The position numbers and the translations under genes were made by a program. 64,000 nucleotides of DNA from NCBI GenBank assembly GCA_013177945.1, contig JABLXW010000012.1, forward strand, positions 1-64,000. The letters are read 5' to 3'. Of the stretch, positions 16,635 to 25,051 are shown in pieces. Each line of letters starts with the position of its first letter. The stretch's first letter is position 1. The notes beneath the pieces are model-generated. The model did not search any database and had not been told where the DNA came from. It was given only the letters and a program-made list of their open reading frames with translations. Source of the DNA: Bacillota bacterium (GTDB taxonomy: Bacteria; Bacillota; DSM-12270; Thermacetogeniales; Thermacetogeniaceae).

Positions 16635-17915
16635 GTGAAGCGCGTTGAAGAAATGCCACGGGTACCCGCACCGGCCCTGATCCCGTCCTTTGGCCCTCTT
16701 GCGGGGATGCGAGTTCTATCTACAGGAAGCATTGTTGCCATGCCCCATGCCGCCAACATGCTGGCGGATTTTGGTGCGGAGGTGATCCATGTCGAGCGCC
16801 CCAAAGTGGGAGATACCTACCGCACCCTGGCGCCCTTTGTGAGGGACGGAGAAAAGTGCGTGAGCGCAAGCTGGGCCCAGGATGCCCGGAACCGGTTGAG
16901 TCTCACGCTGGAAGTGAACCTGAAAATCCCCGAAGCCAGAGAGATCTTTCTCGGCCTGGTTAAAAACTCGGATATCTGGTTTGAGAACCTGGTCTGGCTG
17001 GAGAAGTTCGGAATTACCGATGAGATGTGCCTGGAGGTCAACCCGCAGCTTGTAATCGTTCACGTCAGCGGGTTCGGGAGGCCCCAGTTTGGAGGAATCC
17101 CTGAGATTTGCGACCGGGGTTCTTATGACATGATCGGGCAGGCGGCGAGCAGCTGGATGAGTTTGATGGGATTTCCTGAGCCGAACCCTCCTTCCATGGC
17201 GAAGCCCTGGAGCAATGACTACATCTCCGCCATGTTTGCCGTTTTTGGAGCCCTGATTGCCTATGTCCACGCCCAGAAAACCGGGGAGGGCCAGGTGATC
17301 GACGTTGCCCAGTACGAAGCAAATGCCAGGATTCTTTCAGACACCTTCGTCTCTTATTTAGAGGCCGGCATCCTGCGCCAGCGGACCGGGAATAAATCTC
17401 CTGCCTTCCAGCCGTACGACGTTTTCCGGGCGAAGGATCGCTGGGTGGCGTTGGGCGCTTTTGGCCCCGCTGTCTACGAGCGCTTTATCAAGGCCCTGGG
17501 CCTTGACCCCAACTACTATACCTGGAAGGAATGCGCCTCATCGGTGGAAGCTGTCGCGTCTGAAAAAGGACAGGAACTCGACCGCCTGACGCGGGAGTGG
17601 ATCGGCGCCCGCACCGCCAAAGAAGTAGAAGAACATATGGCAAAATACAAGGTTCCGTGCTCTGTGGTCTGCGATGCCCGGGACGCTGCCGAAAATCCCC
17701 ACTGGCAGGCGCGGGAAAACTTCATCGAATACGAGGACCAGACCCTGGGGCGGAAGATTAAGGCGCTCGGTGTGATTCCGAAGCTGAGCAAGACGCCGGG
17801 AAAAGTCTGGCGCGGTGCACCGTCGGTCGGACAGGATACGGAGGCAATCCTCTCGAAGATCCTGGGTTACAGCAAGGCAGAAATCGACGCCTTTAGGGAG
17901 AAAGGTATTATTTAA
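16635..17915 (+). CDS. CaiB-like class III CoA-transferase
   Basis: This 426-residue protein belongs to the CaiB/BaiF (class III) CoA-transferases and is close in motifs to E. coli CaiB, which moves CoA between gamma-butyrobetaine and carnitine/crotonobetaine. Shared elements are SFGPLAGMRVL at the start, LVIVHVSGFG, the SNDY motif whose Asp195 aligns with the catalytic aspartate of CaiB, and the C-terminal PGKVWRGAPSVGQDTEAIL. It would activate a carboxylic acid as its CoA ester. The GTG at 16635 has a GGGGGGAA site. It is the first gene after the sigma-54 promoter and is followed by an acyl-CoA dehydrogenase and fixABCX, as in carnitine metabolism. The real substrate may be another acid; no CaiC or CaiD is present. 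Confidence 0.88.
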   Translation: MKRVEEMPRVPAPALIPSFGPLAGMRVLSTGSIVAMPHAANMLADFGAEVIHVERPKVGDTYRTLAPFVRDGEKCVSASWAQDARNRLSLTLEVNLKIPEAREIFLGLVKNSDIWFENLVWLEKFGITDEMCLEVNPQLVIVHVSGFGRPQFGGIPEICDRGSYDMIGQAASSWMSLMGFPEPNPPSMAKPWSNDYISAMFAVFGALIAYVHAQKTGEGQVIDVAQYEANARILSDTFVSYLEAGILRQRTGNKSPAFQPYDVFRAKDRWVALGAFGPAVYERFIKALGLDPNYYTWKECASSVEAVASEKGQELDRLTREWIGARTAKEVEEHMAKYKVPCSVVCDARDAAENPHWQARENFIEYEDQTLGRKIKALGVIPKLSKTPGKVWRGAPSVGQDTEAILSKILGYSKAEIDAFREKGII

Positions 17916-17944
17916 TAATCTTAAAACTGGAGGCGAAACTGGAA

Positions 17945-19081
17945 ATGGCTTACCTGTTGGGTGAGGAACATGAATTGATGCGGCGGACCGTGCGGGAGTT
18001 TGCGGAAAAGGAACTGGCCCCCCGCGCCAAAGAGATGGACGAGACCGGGGCCTTCCCCTGGGATCTGGTCAAAAGGGCGGCAGAACTGAATTTGCTGGGG
18101 ATCATGGTTCCCGAGGAGTACGGCGGGGCAGGGAGCGACATGCTGAGTTGCGCCATTGCAATCGAGGAGATTTCGCGGGCGAACGCCGCGATGGGGATCA
18201 TCGTTGCCGCGCATAAGCTCGGTACGGATGCCCTGATGATTGCAGGAACCGAGGAGCAGAAGCAGAAGTACCTGGTCCCGGCCGCCCGCGGGGAAAAGCT
18301 TGCAGCCTTCGGCCTTACAGAGCCGGGCGCGGGGTCCGATGCCGGCTCCCTGGCAACCAGTGCGGAGAGAGACGGAGATGCCTGGGTTTTAAACGGGACA
18401 AAGTGCTTCATTACCAACTGCGGCCCTGCCGAAATCTACGTGGTTGCCGCCAAAACTGACAGGGAGGCCGGGGTCCGGGGGATCAGCACCTTTATCATCG
18501 AAAAGGGGACTCCCGGTTTCTCCATCGGGAAGCTTGAGGAGAAAATGGGCCTCCATGCCTCGGCAACCGGCGAACTGGTCATGGAGAACTGCCGGATCCC
18601 TGCAGAAAACCTGCTGGGGCCGCTCAACAAAGGTTTTTCCACCTTTATGAAGGCCCTCGACGGGGGGCGGATTGCCATCGCGGCGATGGCGCTGGGGATT
18701 GCCCAGGCCAGCCTCGATGCCTCCATCGAGTTTTCCAAGCAGCGCAAGCAGTTCGGGCGCCCCATTGCCTCCTTCCAGGCGATTGCCTTTTACCTTGCCG
18801 AAATGGCAACGAAGATCGAGGCCGCCCGGAGCCTCACCTACCGCGCGGCCTCTCTAAAGGATGCCGGGCAGCCTTTCAGCAAGGAGGCGGCGATGGCCAA
18901 GTACTACGCCTCCGAGGTAGCAATGTGGTGCTCGACGAAGGCGGTTCAGATCCACGGCGGGTATGGCTACACGAAGAACTTCCCGGTGGAGCGCTACATG
19001 CGGGAGGCCAAATTGACCGAAATCGGAGAAGGGACCTCGGAGATTCAAAAGCTGGTGATCAGCAGGGCCCTTCTCGAGTAG
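17945..19081 (+). CDS. Acyl-CoA dehydrogenase (second copy, CaiB-Fix operon)
   Basis: The 378-residue flavoenzyme has the complete family layout: LTEPGAGSDAGSLATSA in the FAD-binding beta domain, and the catalytic Glu362 in GEGTSEIQKLVI, as in butyryl-CoA dehydrogenases. It should interconvert an acyl-CoA and its enoyl-CoA, exchanging electrons with the FixAB flavoprotein encoded next. The ATG at 17945 has GGAGG upstream. It is placed 29 bases after the CoA-transferase, in the spot taken by caiA relative to caiB in carnitine operons. Its sequence is closer to butyryl-CoA dehydrogenase than to CaiA, so the substrate is not necessarily a betaine. A hairpin follows before fixA. Confidence 0.92.
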   Translation: MAYLLGEEHELMRRTVREFAEKELAPRAKEMDETGAFPWDLVKRAAELNLLGIMVPEEYGGAGSDMLSCAIAIEEISRANAAMGIIVAAHKLGTDALMIAGTEEQKQKYLVPAARGEKLAAFGLTEPGAGSDAGSLATSAERDGDAWVLNGTKCFITNCGPAEIYVVAAKTDREAGVRGISTFIIEKGTPGFSIGKLEEKMGLHASATGELVMENCRIPAENLLGPLNKGFSTFMKALDGGRIAIAAMALGIAQASLDASIEFSKQRKQFGRPIASFQAIAFYLAEMATKIEAARSLTYRAASLKDAGQPFSKEAAMAKYYASEVAMWCSTKAVQIHGGYGYTKNFPVERYMREAKLTEIGEGTSEIQKLVISRALLE

Positions 19082-19109
19082 CTCCGGCAGCGTTGTTGAT
19101 GTCAGCCGA

Positions 19110-19146
19110 AGGGCCGGATAAAGGTCTCCCTCCGGCCCTAATTTTT
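19110..19146 (+). terminator. Terminator-like hairpin inside the CaiB-Fix operon
   Basis: A perfect 9-bp stem (19110-19118 with 19131-19139) followed by AATTTTT lies between the acyl-CoA dehydrogenase and fixA. It could end part of the transcripts, giving more of the first two proteins than of FixABCX. Confidence 0.65.
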
Positions 19147-19166
19147 AGCGGAGGAGTGACCGGATT

Positions 19167-19943
19167 TTGCGGATCGTTGCCTGCTATAAATACGTCCTGG
19201 ACGAGCGGGACATCAGAATTAACCCTGAAGACCGGGCCCTTGTCACAGACCGGGCTGCCTGGAAAATCAGCGACTACGACCGGAACGCCATCGAGGAAGC
19301 GGTGCGGATCAAGGAGCGGTCCGGAGGCGCCGCGGTTTTCGGTTTGACTGCCGGACCGGCTCAGGCGAAGGCTTCCCTGAAGGATGCCCTCTCCCGGGGT
19401 CTTGACGAGGTTTACTTTGTTCAAGACGAAAGCCTGGCGGGAGCCGATCCCCGGGTAACGGCACGGGTCCTGGCGCGCGCCCTTGAGAAAATCGGTGACT
19501 GCCGGTTGGTGCTCTGCGGGGAGGGAGCCAGCGACGACTACGCCCAGCAGGTGGGGCCCCGCCTGGGCGTGCTGCTGGGCTGGCCGGTGGTAACCTATGT
19601 GAGCAAACTGGAGATTACCGGCGATACTTTGAGGGCCGAAAGAAAGCTGGAGGACGGGCTGGAGATTGTGGAGGTGGAGCTTCCGGCGGTGGTGACGGTT
19701 ACCGGAGAAGTTAACCAGCCCCGCATTCCCAGCCTGAAGCAGGTGATGGCGGCCGGCAAAAAACCGATGCACATCTGGTCTCTGGCGGACCTCGGCCTGG
19801 GAGGCGATGCCCTTGCCGCTGCGGTTGAAGTCAGGTCGCTGAGAGGAGCGGTTACGGACAGGAAGCGGGTCGTATTCAGGGGAGATCCCGCCGAGGCTGT
19901 TGTCAGACTGGTGGAGGCTCTGGTGAAAGAAGGCCTGATCTAG
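19167..19943 (+). CDS. fixA: FixA / electron-transfer flavoprotein beta subunit
   Basis: This 258-residue protein is the ETF beta (FixA) subunit, which with FixB forms a flavoprotein taking electrons from, or giving them to, acyl-CoA dehydrogenase. It starts RIVACYKYVLDERDIRI and has the AMP/FAD-binding features of the family, including DRNAIEEAVRIKE, GEGASDDYAQQVGP and EVELPAVVTVTGEVNQPRIPS. The TTG at 19167 is preceded by GCGGAGGAG. Being with fixB, fixC and fixX shows it is of the Fix type, where the complex may bifurcate electrons between ferredoxin and quinone. The terminator-like hairpin upstream could tune its expression. Confidence 0.9.
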   Translation: MRIVACYKYVLDERDIRINPEDRALVTDRAAWKISDYDRNAIEEAVRIKERSGGAAVFGLTAGPAQAKASLKDALSRGLDEVYFVQDESLAGADPRVTARVLARALEKIGDCRLVLCGEGASDDYAQQVGPRLGVLLGWPVVTYVSKLEITGDTLRAERKLEDGLEIVEVELPAVVTVTGEVNQPRIPSLKQVMAAGKKPMHIWSLADLGLGGDALAAAVEVRSLRGAVTDRKRVVFRGDPAEAVVRLVEALVKEGLI

Positions 19944-19962
19944 CAAGCGGGAGGGAAAAATC

Positions 19963-20910
19963 TTGCAGAAGAAGGTTTGGGCAATATCAGAGCAGCCGAA
20001 AATACTGGCGGAGCTGGTGGGCGGCGCCAGGAGTCTTTTCGGGGAAGGTGCGGTCGTGACCGCAGCCGCGCTTGGATCGCGCGAGGGAGCAGAGGCTGCA
20101 GCCGCAGCAGGCGCCGGGAAGGTGTACTGCTTTAATCTGGAAAACGGGGCTGCGGTGGAAGATCTGTACCGGCCCTTGTTTGAACTTATAAAAATGGAAG
20201 GAGCAGACCTGATCCTGGTGGGAGCGACGAAACGCGGCAAGACCCTGGCTGCGCTCCTGGCTGCCGCCCTGGATTCCGGCCTGGCAACCGAGGCGGTTAT
20301 TGAAAGCGTTGCTGACGGTATTGCCGTGCGCCGGCTCGTCTACGGCGGGCTCGCGGTGAGCACGGGCACCTTTGTTTCCGGGATTCCGGTAGTGACCGTT
20401 CCGGGCCGCACCTGGGAGGTTCCGGCTTCAGGTGAGGCAGGGGCCGCAATCGTGGAAACGGACGGCATGCCGGGGCGCATCCGCGTCCTTGAGCGCAGGG
20501 CCCGCGCGAGGGAGTCGGCCGATCTCGAATCTGCCGAGGTGGTGATCACCATCGGGCGGGGAGTCAAGAAAAAGGAAGATCTTGCCATGTTCGAAGAGCT
20601 TGCGGAGCTCCTGGGCGGCGTTCTTGCCTGCACCCGGCCCGTGGCCGAAGAGGAGGGCTACCACTGGTTTCCCGAGGACTCCTACATAGGGATTTCCGGG
20701 CGGATCGTGAAGCCGCACCTTTACCTCAGTGTGGGAAGCTCAGGCCAGGTGCAGCACCTGGCCGGGTGCCGCGACGCGAGGGTGCTTGTCGGAATCGATA
20801 AAAACGAGGACGCCCCCATTTTCGAGGCCTGCGACTACGGGGTCGTGGGCGACCTCTACCAGGTGATTCCGGAACTCATCAAAAAGATTAAAGAAGCCAG
20901 GGCTTCTTAA
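19963..20910 (+). CDS. fixB: FixB / electron-transfer flavoprotein alpha subunit
   Basis: The 315-residue ETF alpha (FixB) subunit has the C-terminal FAD-binding domain with LYLSVGSSGQVQHLAG, close to the FixB pattern VGxSGQxQH, and DAPIFEACDYGVVGDL. The N-terminal half (EGADLILVGATKRGKTLAALLAA) is the other ETF domain. With FixA it forms the flavoprotein that serves the acyl-CoA dehydrogenase and FixC. The TTG at 19963 follows GGGAGGG. The gene lies 19 bases after fixA. The GSSG in place of the more common GISG is a small variation near the flavin. Confidence 0.9.
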   Translation: MQKKVWAISEQPKILAELVGGARSLFGEGAVVTAAALGSREGAEAAAAAGAGKVYCFNLENGAAVEDLYRPLFELIKMEGADLILVGATKRGKTLAALLAAALDSGLATEAVIESVADGIAVRRLVYGGLAVSTGTFVSGIPVVTVPGRTWEVPASGEAGAAIVETDGMPGRIRVLERRARARESADLESAEVVITIGRGVKKKEDLAMFEELAELLGGVLACTRPVAEEEGYHWFPEDSYIGISGRIVKPHLYLSVGSSGQVQHLAGCRDARVLVGIDKNEDAPIFEACDYGVVGDLYQVIPELIKKIKEARAS

Positions 20911-20928
20911 AAAGTTGGGGTGACCCGG

Positions 20929-22221
20929 TTGAGCGAGGAAAAATTCGACTGCATTGTTGTAGGGGCGGGGCCTGCAGGAAGCACGGCGGCCCTTGAGCTT
21001 GCCCGCCAGGGTCTTGAGGTACTCCTTGTGGAGCGGGGCCCTGCGCCGGGAAGCAAAAATATGATGGGGGGGCGCCTCTACAGCCACTCCCTCCACAAAA
21101 TTATTCCCAACTTCTGGGAAGAAGCGCCGGTGGAGCGCTGTGTGGAGAAGGAGGAGCTTTGCTTTTTAACCGAGGGCGGGGCGGTGACCGTGAGCCTCGC
21201 CTCTCCCGAACTGGGCGAGCCCCCCGACCACTCCTTCACCGTGCTCCGGGCCGACTTTGATGCCTGGCTGGCCGGCAAGGCCGAAGAGGCCGGGGCGGTG
21301 CTGGCTACCGGGGTCCGCGTCGACGACCTTTTGCTCTCCGGCGACCGGGTCTGCGGGATCAGGGCCGGGGAGGACGAGATCCTGGCCGATGTGGTCATCG
21401 CGGCCGACGGGGTCAATTCCCTCCTTGCCCGGAAGGGCGGCCTGCGGGGTGAACTTCCGTCCCGGTACGTCTCGGTCGGCGTCAAGGAGGTTATTGCCCT
21501 TCCCGCCAGAGCCATCGAGGACCGCTTCGGCCTGGGGGAAGGAAAAGGGGCCGCCCGCCTCTTTGTGGGTGCCTGCACCAGGGGGGTTCAGGGCGGGGGC
21601 TTCCTCTACACCAACAGGGAGAGCATCTCTCTCGGCCTCGTCTTTTCCCTGCACGCCCTTTCTGAAGCTGGTGTGAGCGTACCCGAGGCCGTGGAGGACT
21701 TCAAGCTCCACCCGGCGGTCAGGCCGCTGCTTGCGGGTGGGGAAGTTGTGGAATACTCCGCCCACCTCGTCCCCGAGGGGGGTCTTGCCATGCAGCCCAG
21801 GCTGGTTGCGGGAGGGATGCTGGTGTGCGGGGACGCTGCCGGAATGGTCATCAACACCGGCTTCATGGTGCGGGGGATGGATCTGGCCGTAACCGCCGGG
21901 GCCACGGCGGCCCGGGCAGTTCTTGCCGCCAGAGAGAAGGGGGACTTCAGCGCCGCCACCCTGAAAATCTACGAAGAGATGCTGCGGGAGACTCATGTCT
22001 CCTGGGACCTCGAGGCCTACAGAAACGCTCCTGCTTTCCTGGAAACGCCGCGGCTCTACACCACCTACCCGGAGCTGGTGGTGGAGATGATGGCCGACCT
22101 CTTCAAGGTGAGGGGGGCCAGGCCGAAGCCCGTGCGCCGGATGGCGATAGAGCACCTGAAGCGGCGCGTTTCCCTCATCCAGCTGATACGGGATGCCTGG
22201 AAGGGGGCGAGAAGCATATGA
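20929..22221 (+). CDS. fixC: FixC flavoprotein (ETF:quinone oxidoreductase family)
   Basis: This 430-residue FAD protein carries the N-terminal dinucleotide motif FDCIVVGAGPAGSTAAL, a second FAD motif MLVCGDAAGMV, and the long C-terminal domain of the FixC / ETF-QO family. It is expected to accept electrons from FixAB and pass them to quinone or FixX. The TTG at 20929 is chosen because it gives MSEEKFDxIVVGAG, which matches the usual FixC N-terminus; an in-frame GTG lies nine bases upstream. It ends in an ATGA overlap with fixX. Confidence 0.92.
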   Translation: MSEEKFDCIVVGAGPAGSTAALELARQGLEVLLVERGPAPGSKNMMGGRLYSHSLHKIIPNFWEEAPVERCVEKEELCFLTEGGAVTVSLASPELGEPPDHSFTVLRADFDAWLAGKAEEAGAVLATGVRVDDLLLSGDRVCGIRAGEDEILADVVIAADGVNSLLARKGGLRGELPSRYVSVGVKEVIALPARAIEDRFGLGEGKGAARLFVGACTRGVQGGGFLYTNRESISLGLVFSLHALSEAGVSVPEAVEDFKLHPAVRPLLAGGEVVEYSAHLVPEGGLAMQPRLVAGGMLVCGDAAGMVINTGFMVRGMDLAVTAGATAARAVLAAREKGDFSAATLKIYEEMLRETHVSWDLEAYRNAPAFLETPRLYTTYPELVVEMMADLFKVRGARPKPVRRMAIEHLKRRVSLIQLIRDAWKGARSI

Positions 22222-22499
22222 AGCGCCTGAGTATTTCGGAGCGCCTTGCCCTGAATAAATTCGAGGTTGACCACGAAGAACCGCATATTGTACTGAAGAG
22301 GGACATCTGCAGGAGCTGCTCGGTTAAGCCCTGCACCTTCGTCTGCCCCGCGGGGCTCTACACCTGGAACGGGGAGGAGATTAACTTCGACTACGCCGGG
22401 TGCCTGGAGTGCGGCGCCTGCCGGGTGGTCTGCCCGAAGGGGGCCCTGACCTGGAACTACCCCCGCGGCTCCTTCGGTGTAATCTTCCGCTACGGATAA
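22218..22499 (+). CDS. fixX: FixX ferredoxin-like protein
   Basis: The 93-residue protein is the ferredoxin-like partner of FixC. It has a reduced first cysteine set (CRSC...CTFVCPAGLY) and a complete second set CLECGACRVVCP, as usual in FixX, and resembles the Fe-S domain of ETF-quinone oxidoreductase. It sits at the cytoplasmic face with FixC. Its ATG overlaps the fixC stop by four bases, and a strong terminator lies 31 bases after its stop, so it ends the CaiB-Fix operon. Confidence 0.93.
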   Translation: MKRLSISERLALNKFEVDHEEPHIVLKRDICRSCSVKPCTFVCPAGLYTWNGEEINFDYAGCLECGACRVVCPKGALTWNYPRGSFGVIFRYG

Positions 22500-22530
22500 T
22501 TCGGCCCCTGAGAAAAAAGGATTTTTCACC

Positions 22531-22579
22531 CCCCCTGCCGTAAAAGTACGAGAGGAAGAAGGCAGGGGGTTGTTTTTTT
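22531..22579 (+). terminator. Strong terminator of the CaiB-Fix operon, overlapping the next ribosome site
   Basis: A perfect 9-bp GC-rich stem (22531-22539 with 22561-22569) is followed by TTGTTTTTTT. The 3' arm of the stem (AGGGGG) is also the only ribosome-site-like sequence before the TTG start of the next gene, and that start lies in the T-run. Confidence 0.85.
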
Positions 22580-24002
22580 GAGACGCCCGAGTTTTTTCCT
22601 GGTTTTTCTGACGGCCCTTTTTATCATCAGCTATAACTTCTGGTATTTTCTCCTTCGGGAGGCGAAGGGGGCCACCTGGCACGAAACCCTTTTGCGGGGC
22701 GGCATTGTTGTGGACGGCTCCGGCCGGAAAGCCTACCCCGCCGATGTCCTGATCCGGGGGGCGAAGATTGCCGCCGTGGGCCGGGAGATCGAACCCTCAC
22801 CCGGGACGCGGGTGATTGATGTCCGGGGCGCACTGCTCCTGCCGGGCTTTGTGGCGCTCCGGCCGGGCCTTCTTCCCCAAGAGGAAAAACAGAAAGAGTT
22901 CATCAGGGCAGGAGTGACAACCGTCATCGGCGGGGGAGATGGGAATGCTCCCGCGGAGATCGAAAAGCATCTGAATCTTGTTGCACAGAGCAATCCCCGC
23001 CTCAACTACGGAACCCTCTTCGGCCTGGGGACCCTCAGGGGGATCGTCCAGAAAGGGCCGCGGCCGATCAGCCCTCCCGCCCTGGAAACCCTGCGGGGGC
23101 TGGCCCAAAAGGGCCTGGCGGAGGGTGCGCTGGGATTTTCCCTGGACCTCAACTCTCTGCCCGGCGCCTGCTGGACCTGGGAGGAAATCGAGAAGGTTTT
23201 GGCAAATTTCGCGCCTCCCCCGCTGCTGGTGCTGGGTTTGCCGGAGGAGGTTTTTTTCCAGGAAAACAACCTCCTGGAGGTGCTCCAGGAGGTGGTTCGG
23301 GAGGCGCGGCGCATTCCCTTTCAGCCTTATCTCAGGCATTTTCGCCTCCCGAAGGGAGTTTCCTCCGATTTGGCTGCAAATGTCAGCGGGGAGCTTAAAC
23401 GGGCGGCTGCAGCAGGGGTAGAGGTGAGGGGAGACCTCAACCCCTTTCTCCTCACAGGGGGGCCGCGCCACCGCTTCGACCGGGCTCTCGGGCGTTTCGA
23501 TCCCGGGGACCTGGTCTTTGCCAGGGTTCCGGAGGAGCTTGCGGAGCTGCGTGGGAAAAGCCTGGCCGGGGCGGCCCGGGAACGAGGCTTGCCGGTCGCG
23601 GCCCTCGCGCGGCAGCTGCAGGGGAAAGAGCTTCAGGTTGAACTGAATGAGGCGGGGGGAGAAAAGGCCTTGGCCTCGCTCTCTTCTTTCTGCTGGCAGG
23701 CGGTATACGCCGATTCCGGAGAAGCCCCCCGTCCTTATTTGAACCTTTTACGGGAGGAGGAAGGCCGCCTGGGGGCGCGGCCGCTGGAAGAAAAGGTCTG
23801 GAGGTTGAGCTTTTTGCCGGCCCGCTTTTTCAGGTTGGAGGGGCGGGGGATGCTTGCTCCTTCTTATTATGCAGACATCCTGGTTGTGAGAAGAACCGGG
23901 AAGGAACATGTTCTGGAGTACGTTTTTGTGAACGGAAAGCCGGCTTTAAGAGAGAGGCTTTTAACAGATGTGAGGTCCGGAAGCGTTCTCCGGAGTCGGT
24001 GA
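22578..24002 (+). CDS. Membrane-anchored amidohydrolase-like protein, metal motif lost
   Basis: The 474-residue product starts with one membrane segment (about 5-25) and continues as a D-aminoacylase / N-acyl-D-amino-acid deacylase-like amidohydrolase. It has LLRGGIVVDGSGRKAYPADVLIRGAKIAAVG, then RVIDVRGALLLPGFVAL, and a closing YYADILVV...VFVNGKPAL. In active family members the segment after LPGF holds a D-x-H-x-H metal site; here it reads VALRPGLL with no histidine. The middle is also divergent, so activity as a hydrolase is doubtful. The TTG at 22578 is uncertain because it lies in the T-run of a terminator and its ribosome site is in the stem. It faces the nurA-herA operon, 65 bases upstream of the proposed nurA start. 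Confidence 0.6.
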   Translation: MRRPSFFLVFLTALFIISYNFWYFLLREAKGATWHETLLRGGIVVDGSGRKAYPADVLIRGAKIAAVGREIEPSPGTRVIDVRGALLLPGFVALRPGLLPQEEKQKEFIRAGVTTVIGGGDGNAPAEIEKHLNLVAQSNPRLNYGTLFGLGTLRGIVQKGPRPISPPALETLRGLAQKGLAEGALGFSLDLNSLPGACWTWEEIEKVLANFAPPPLLVLGLPEEVFFQENNLLEVLQEVVREARRIPFQPYLRHFRLPKGVSSDLAANVSGELKRAAAAGVEVRGDLNPFLLTGGPRHRFDRALGRFDPGDLVFARVPEELAELRGKSLAGAARERGLPVAALARQLQGKELQVELNEAGGEKALASLSSFCWQAVYADSGEAPRPYLNLLREEEGRLGARPLEEKVWRLSFLPARFFRLEGRGMLAPSYYADILVVRRTGKEHVLEYVFVNGKPALRERLLTDVRSGSVLRSR

Positions 24003-24067
24003 AAAAGCCTGGTTCCCGGCGCTGCACTTTGTGGTAGAATAAGGATTGAAGAAAAGGAGGGGATCTC

Positions 24068-25039
24068 ATTTTTTTCCAGATAGCAGGACTGGCTTCGGAA
24101 TTAAAAGAGCTCAATGGATTTTTGCAGCGGCGGAAAGAGGCGCGGGGAAGCTGGGAGGCCCGGCGGCGCAAAGCCCGCGAAAAGGGGAGCTTTTTCTCCC
24201 TCTGCCGCCTCAGCGGCGGGGAAATCCAGGAATTTTTTCGGGGCTCCTCCCTTGTGGGAGTTGACGGCTCTCTGAACACTTTTGGTGCCGCTTTCCCCTA
24301 CACCGTAACCTTTTTCCGGGCCCTTGCCCGCTCCTGCAGGGCCGGCGCAGAAGGGAAGCGGTTCTGGGCCCACCGGATCTTTTCCCCCCTTCTGCCGGAG
24401 CACCGGGCAAAGGTGGAGGAGAAGGTGAAGACCGGTCTTGACCCTGAGGAGGCCCTGGCGCGCCTCCGCTGGGAAACCCTCGCTGCCCTCGAAGCGGAAG
24501 CAGGAAGGCGCGCCCTGGAAGAAGAACACCCCCGCCTCCTTTTGTGGGACGGGGCTTTTGCCAGGCTCGAGGCCCATGCACCGCTGGTTTGGGAAGAGTT
24601 AAAGTCGTGCGCCTTGAGCCGGCGGACTTTGCTGCTGGGAGTAACCGAGGAGATTGCAACCAGTTCCTTTAGGGATCTCGGGGCCGGAATGATGGCGGAC
24701 CGGGAGATTTTGTACAGCCTGCTGCGGCCGGGGGAGGGGTTTCAGCTAAGGGAAGAAGGGCGCGAAAAGGTGGGGCGGGTTTACGTGCGCCTTGCTTCCC
24801 ACCCTCAGGTTATTGCGGTCGACTATCTTCCCGAGCAGAGAGGAGACCTTGCGACGGCTCTGAACTTTCTTTACACCATTACCCCGGAACACGGAAGGGG
24901 TTTTCCCCTCTGGCTTGATATTGTCGATGCCGAGGTCCGGTTCACGCGGGACCAGGTGGAGGTTCTGATCGCGAATTATCTGGATCCTGCGGTGACCGAA
25001 CTCTTCCTGCGGCCCTTGCGGGCGCGGCGGGATCTTTAG
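24068..25039 (+). CDS. nurA: NurA 5'-3' nuclease, probable ATT start
   Basis: NurA works with the HerA translocase in processing DNA ends for recombination. The 323-residue product has the NurA-domain acidic residues in LVGVDGS (Asp66), LLWDGAF (Asp161) and FPLWLDIVDAEV (Asp284). The frame is open upstream of the first standard start candidate (TTG at 24122, no ribosome site). An ATT at 24068 lies 7 bases after a strong AAGGAGG site and gives the N-terminus FFQIAGLASELKELNGFL. I therefore propose a rare AUU start. It is the first gene of a tight operon: herA follows after 12 bases, then the Mre11-like and Rad50-like genes. Confidence 0.82.
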   Translation: MFFQIAGLASELKELNGFLQRRKEARGSWEARRRKAREKGSFFSLCRLSGGEIQEFFRGSSLVGVDGSLNTFGAAFPYTVTFFRALARSCRAGAEGKRFWAHRIFSPLLPEHRAKVEEKVKTGLDPEEALARLRWETLAALEAEAGRRALEEEHPRLLLWDGAFARLEAHAPLVWEELKSCALSRRTLLLGVTEEIATSSFRDLGAGMMADREILYSLLRPGEGFQLREEGREKVGRVYVRLASHPQVIAVDYLPEQRGDLATALNFLYTITPEHGRGFPLWLDIVDAEVRFTRDQVEVLIANYLDPAVTELFLRPLRARRDL

Positions 25040-25051
25040 GAGGGCTTTTGG

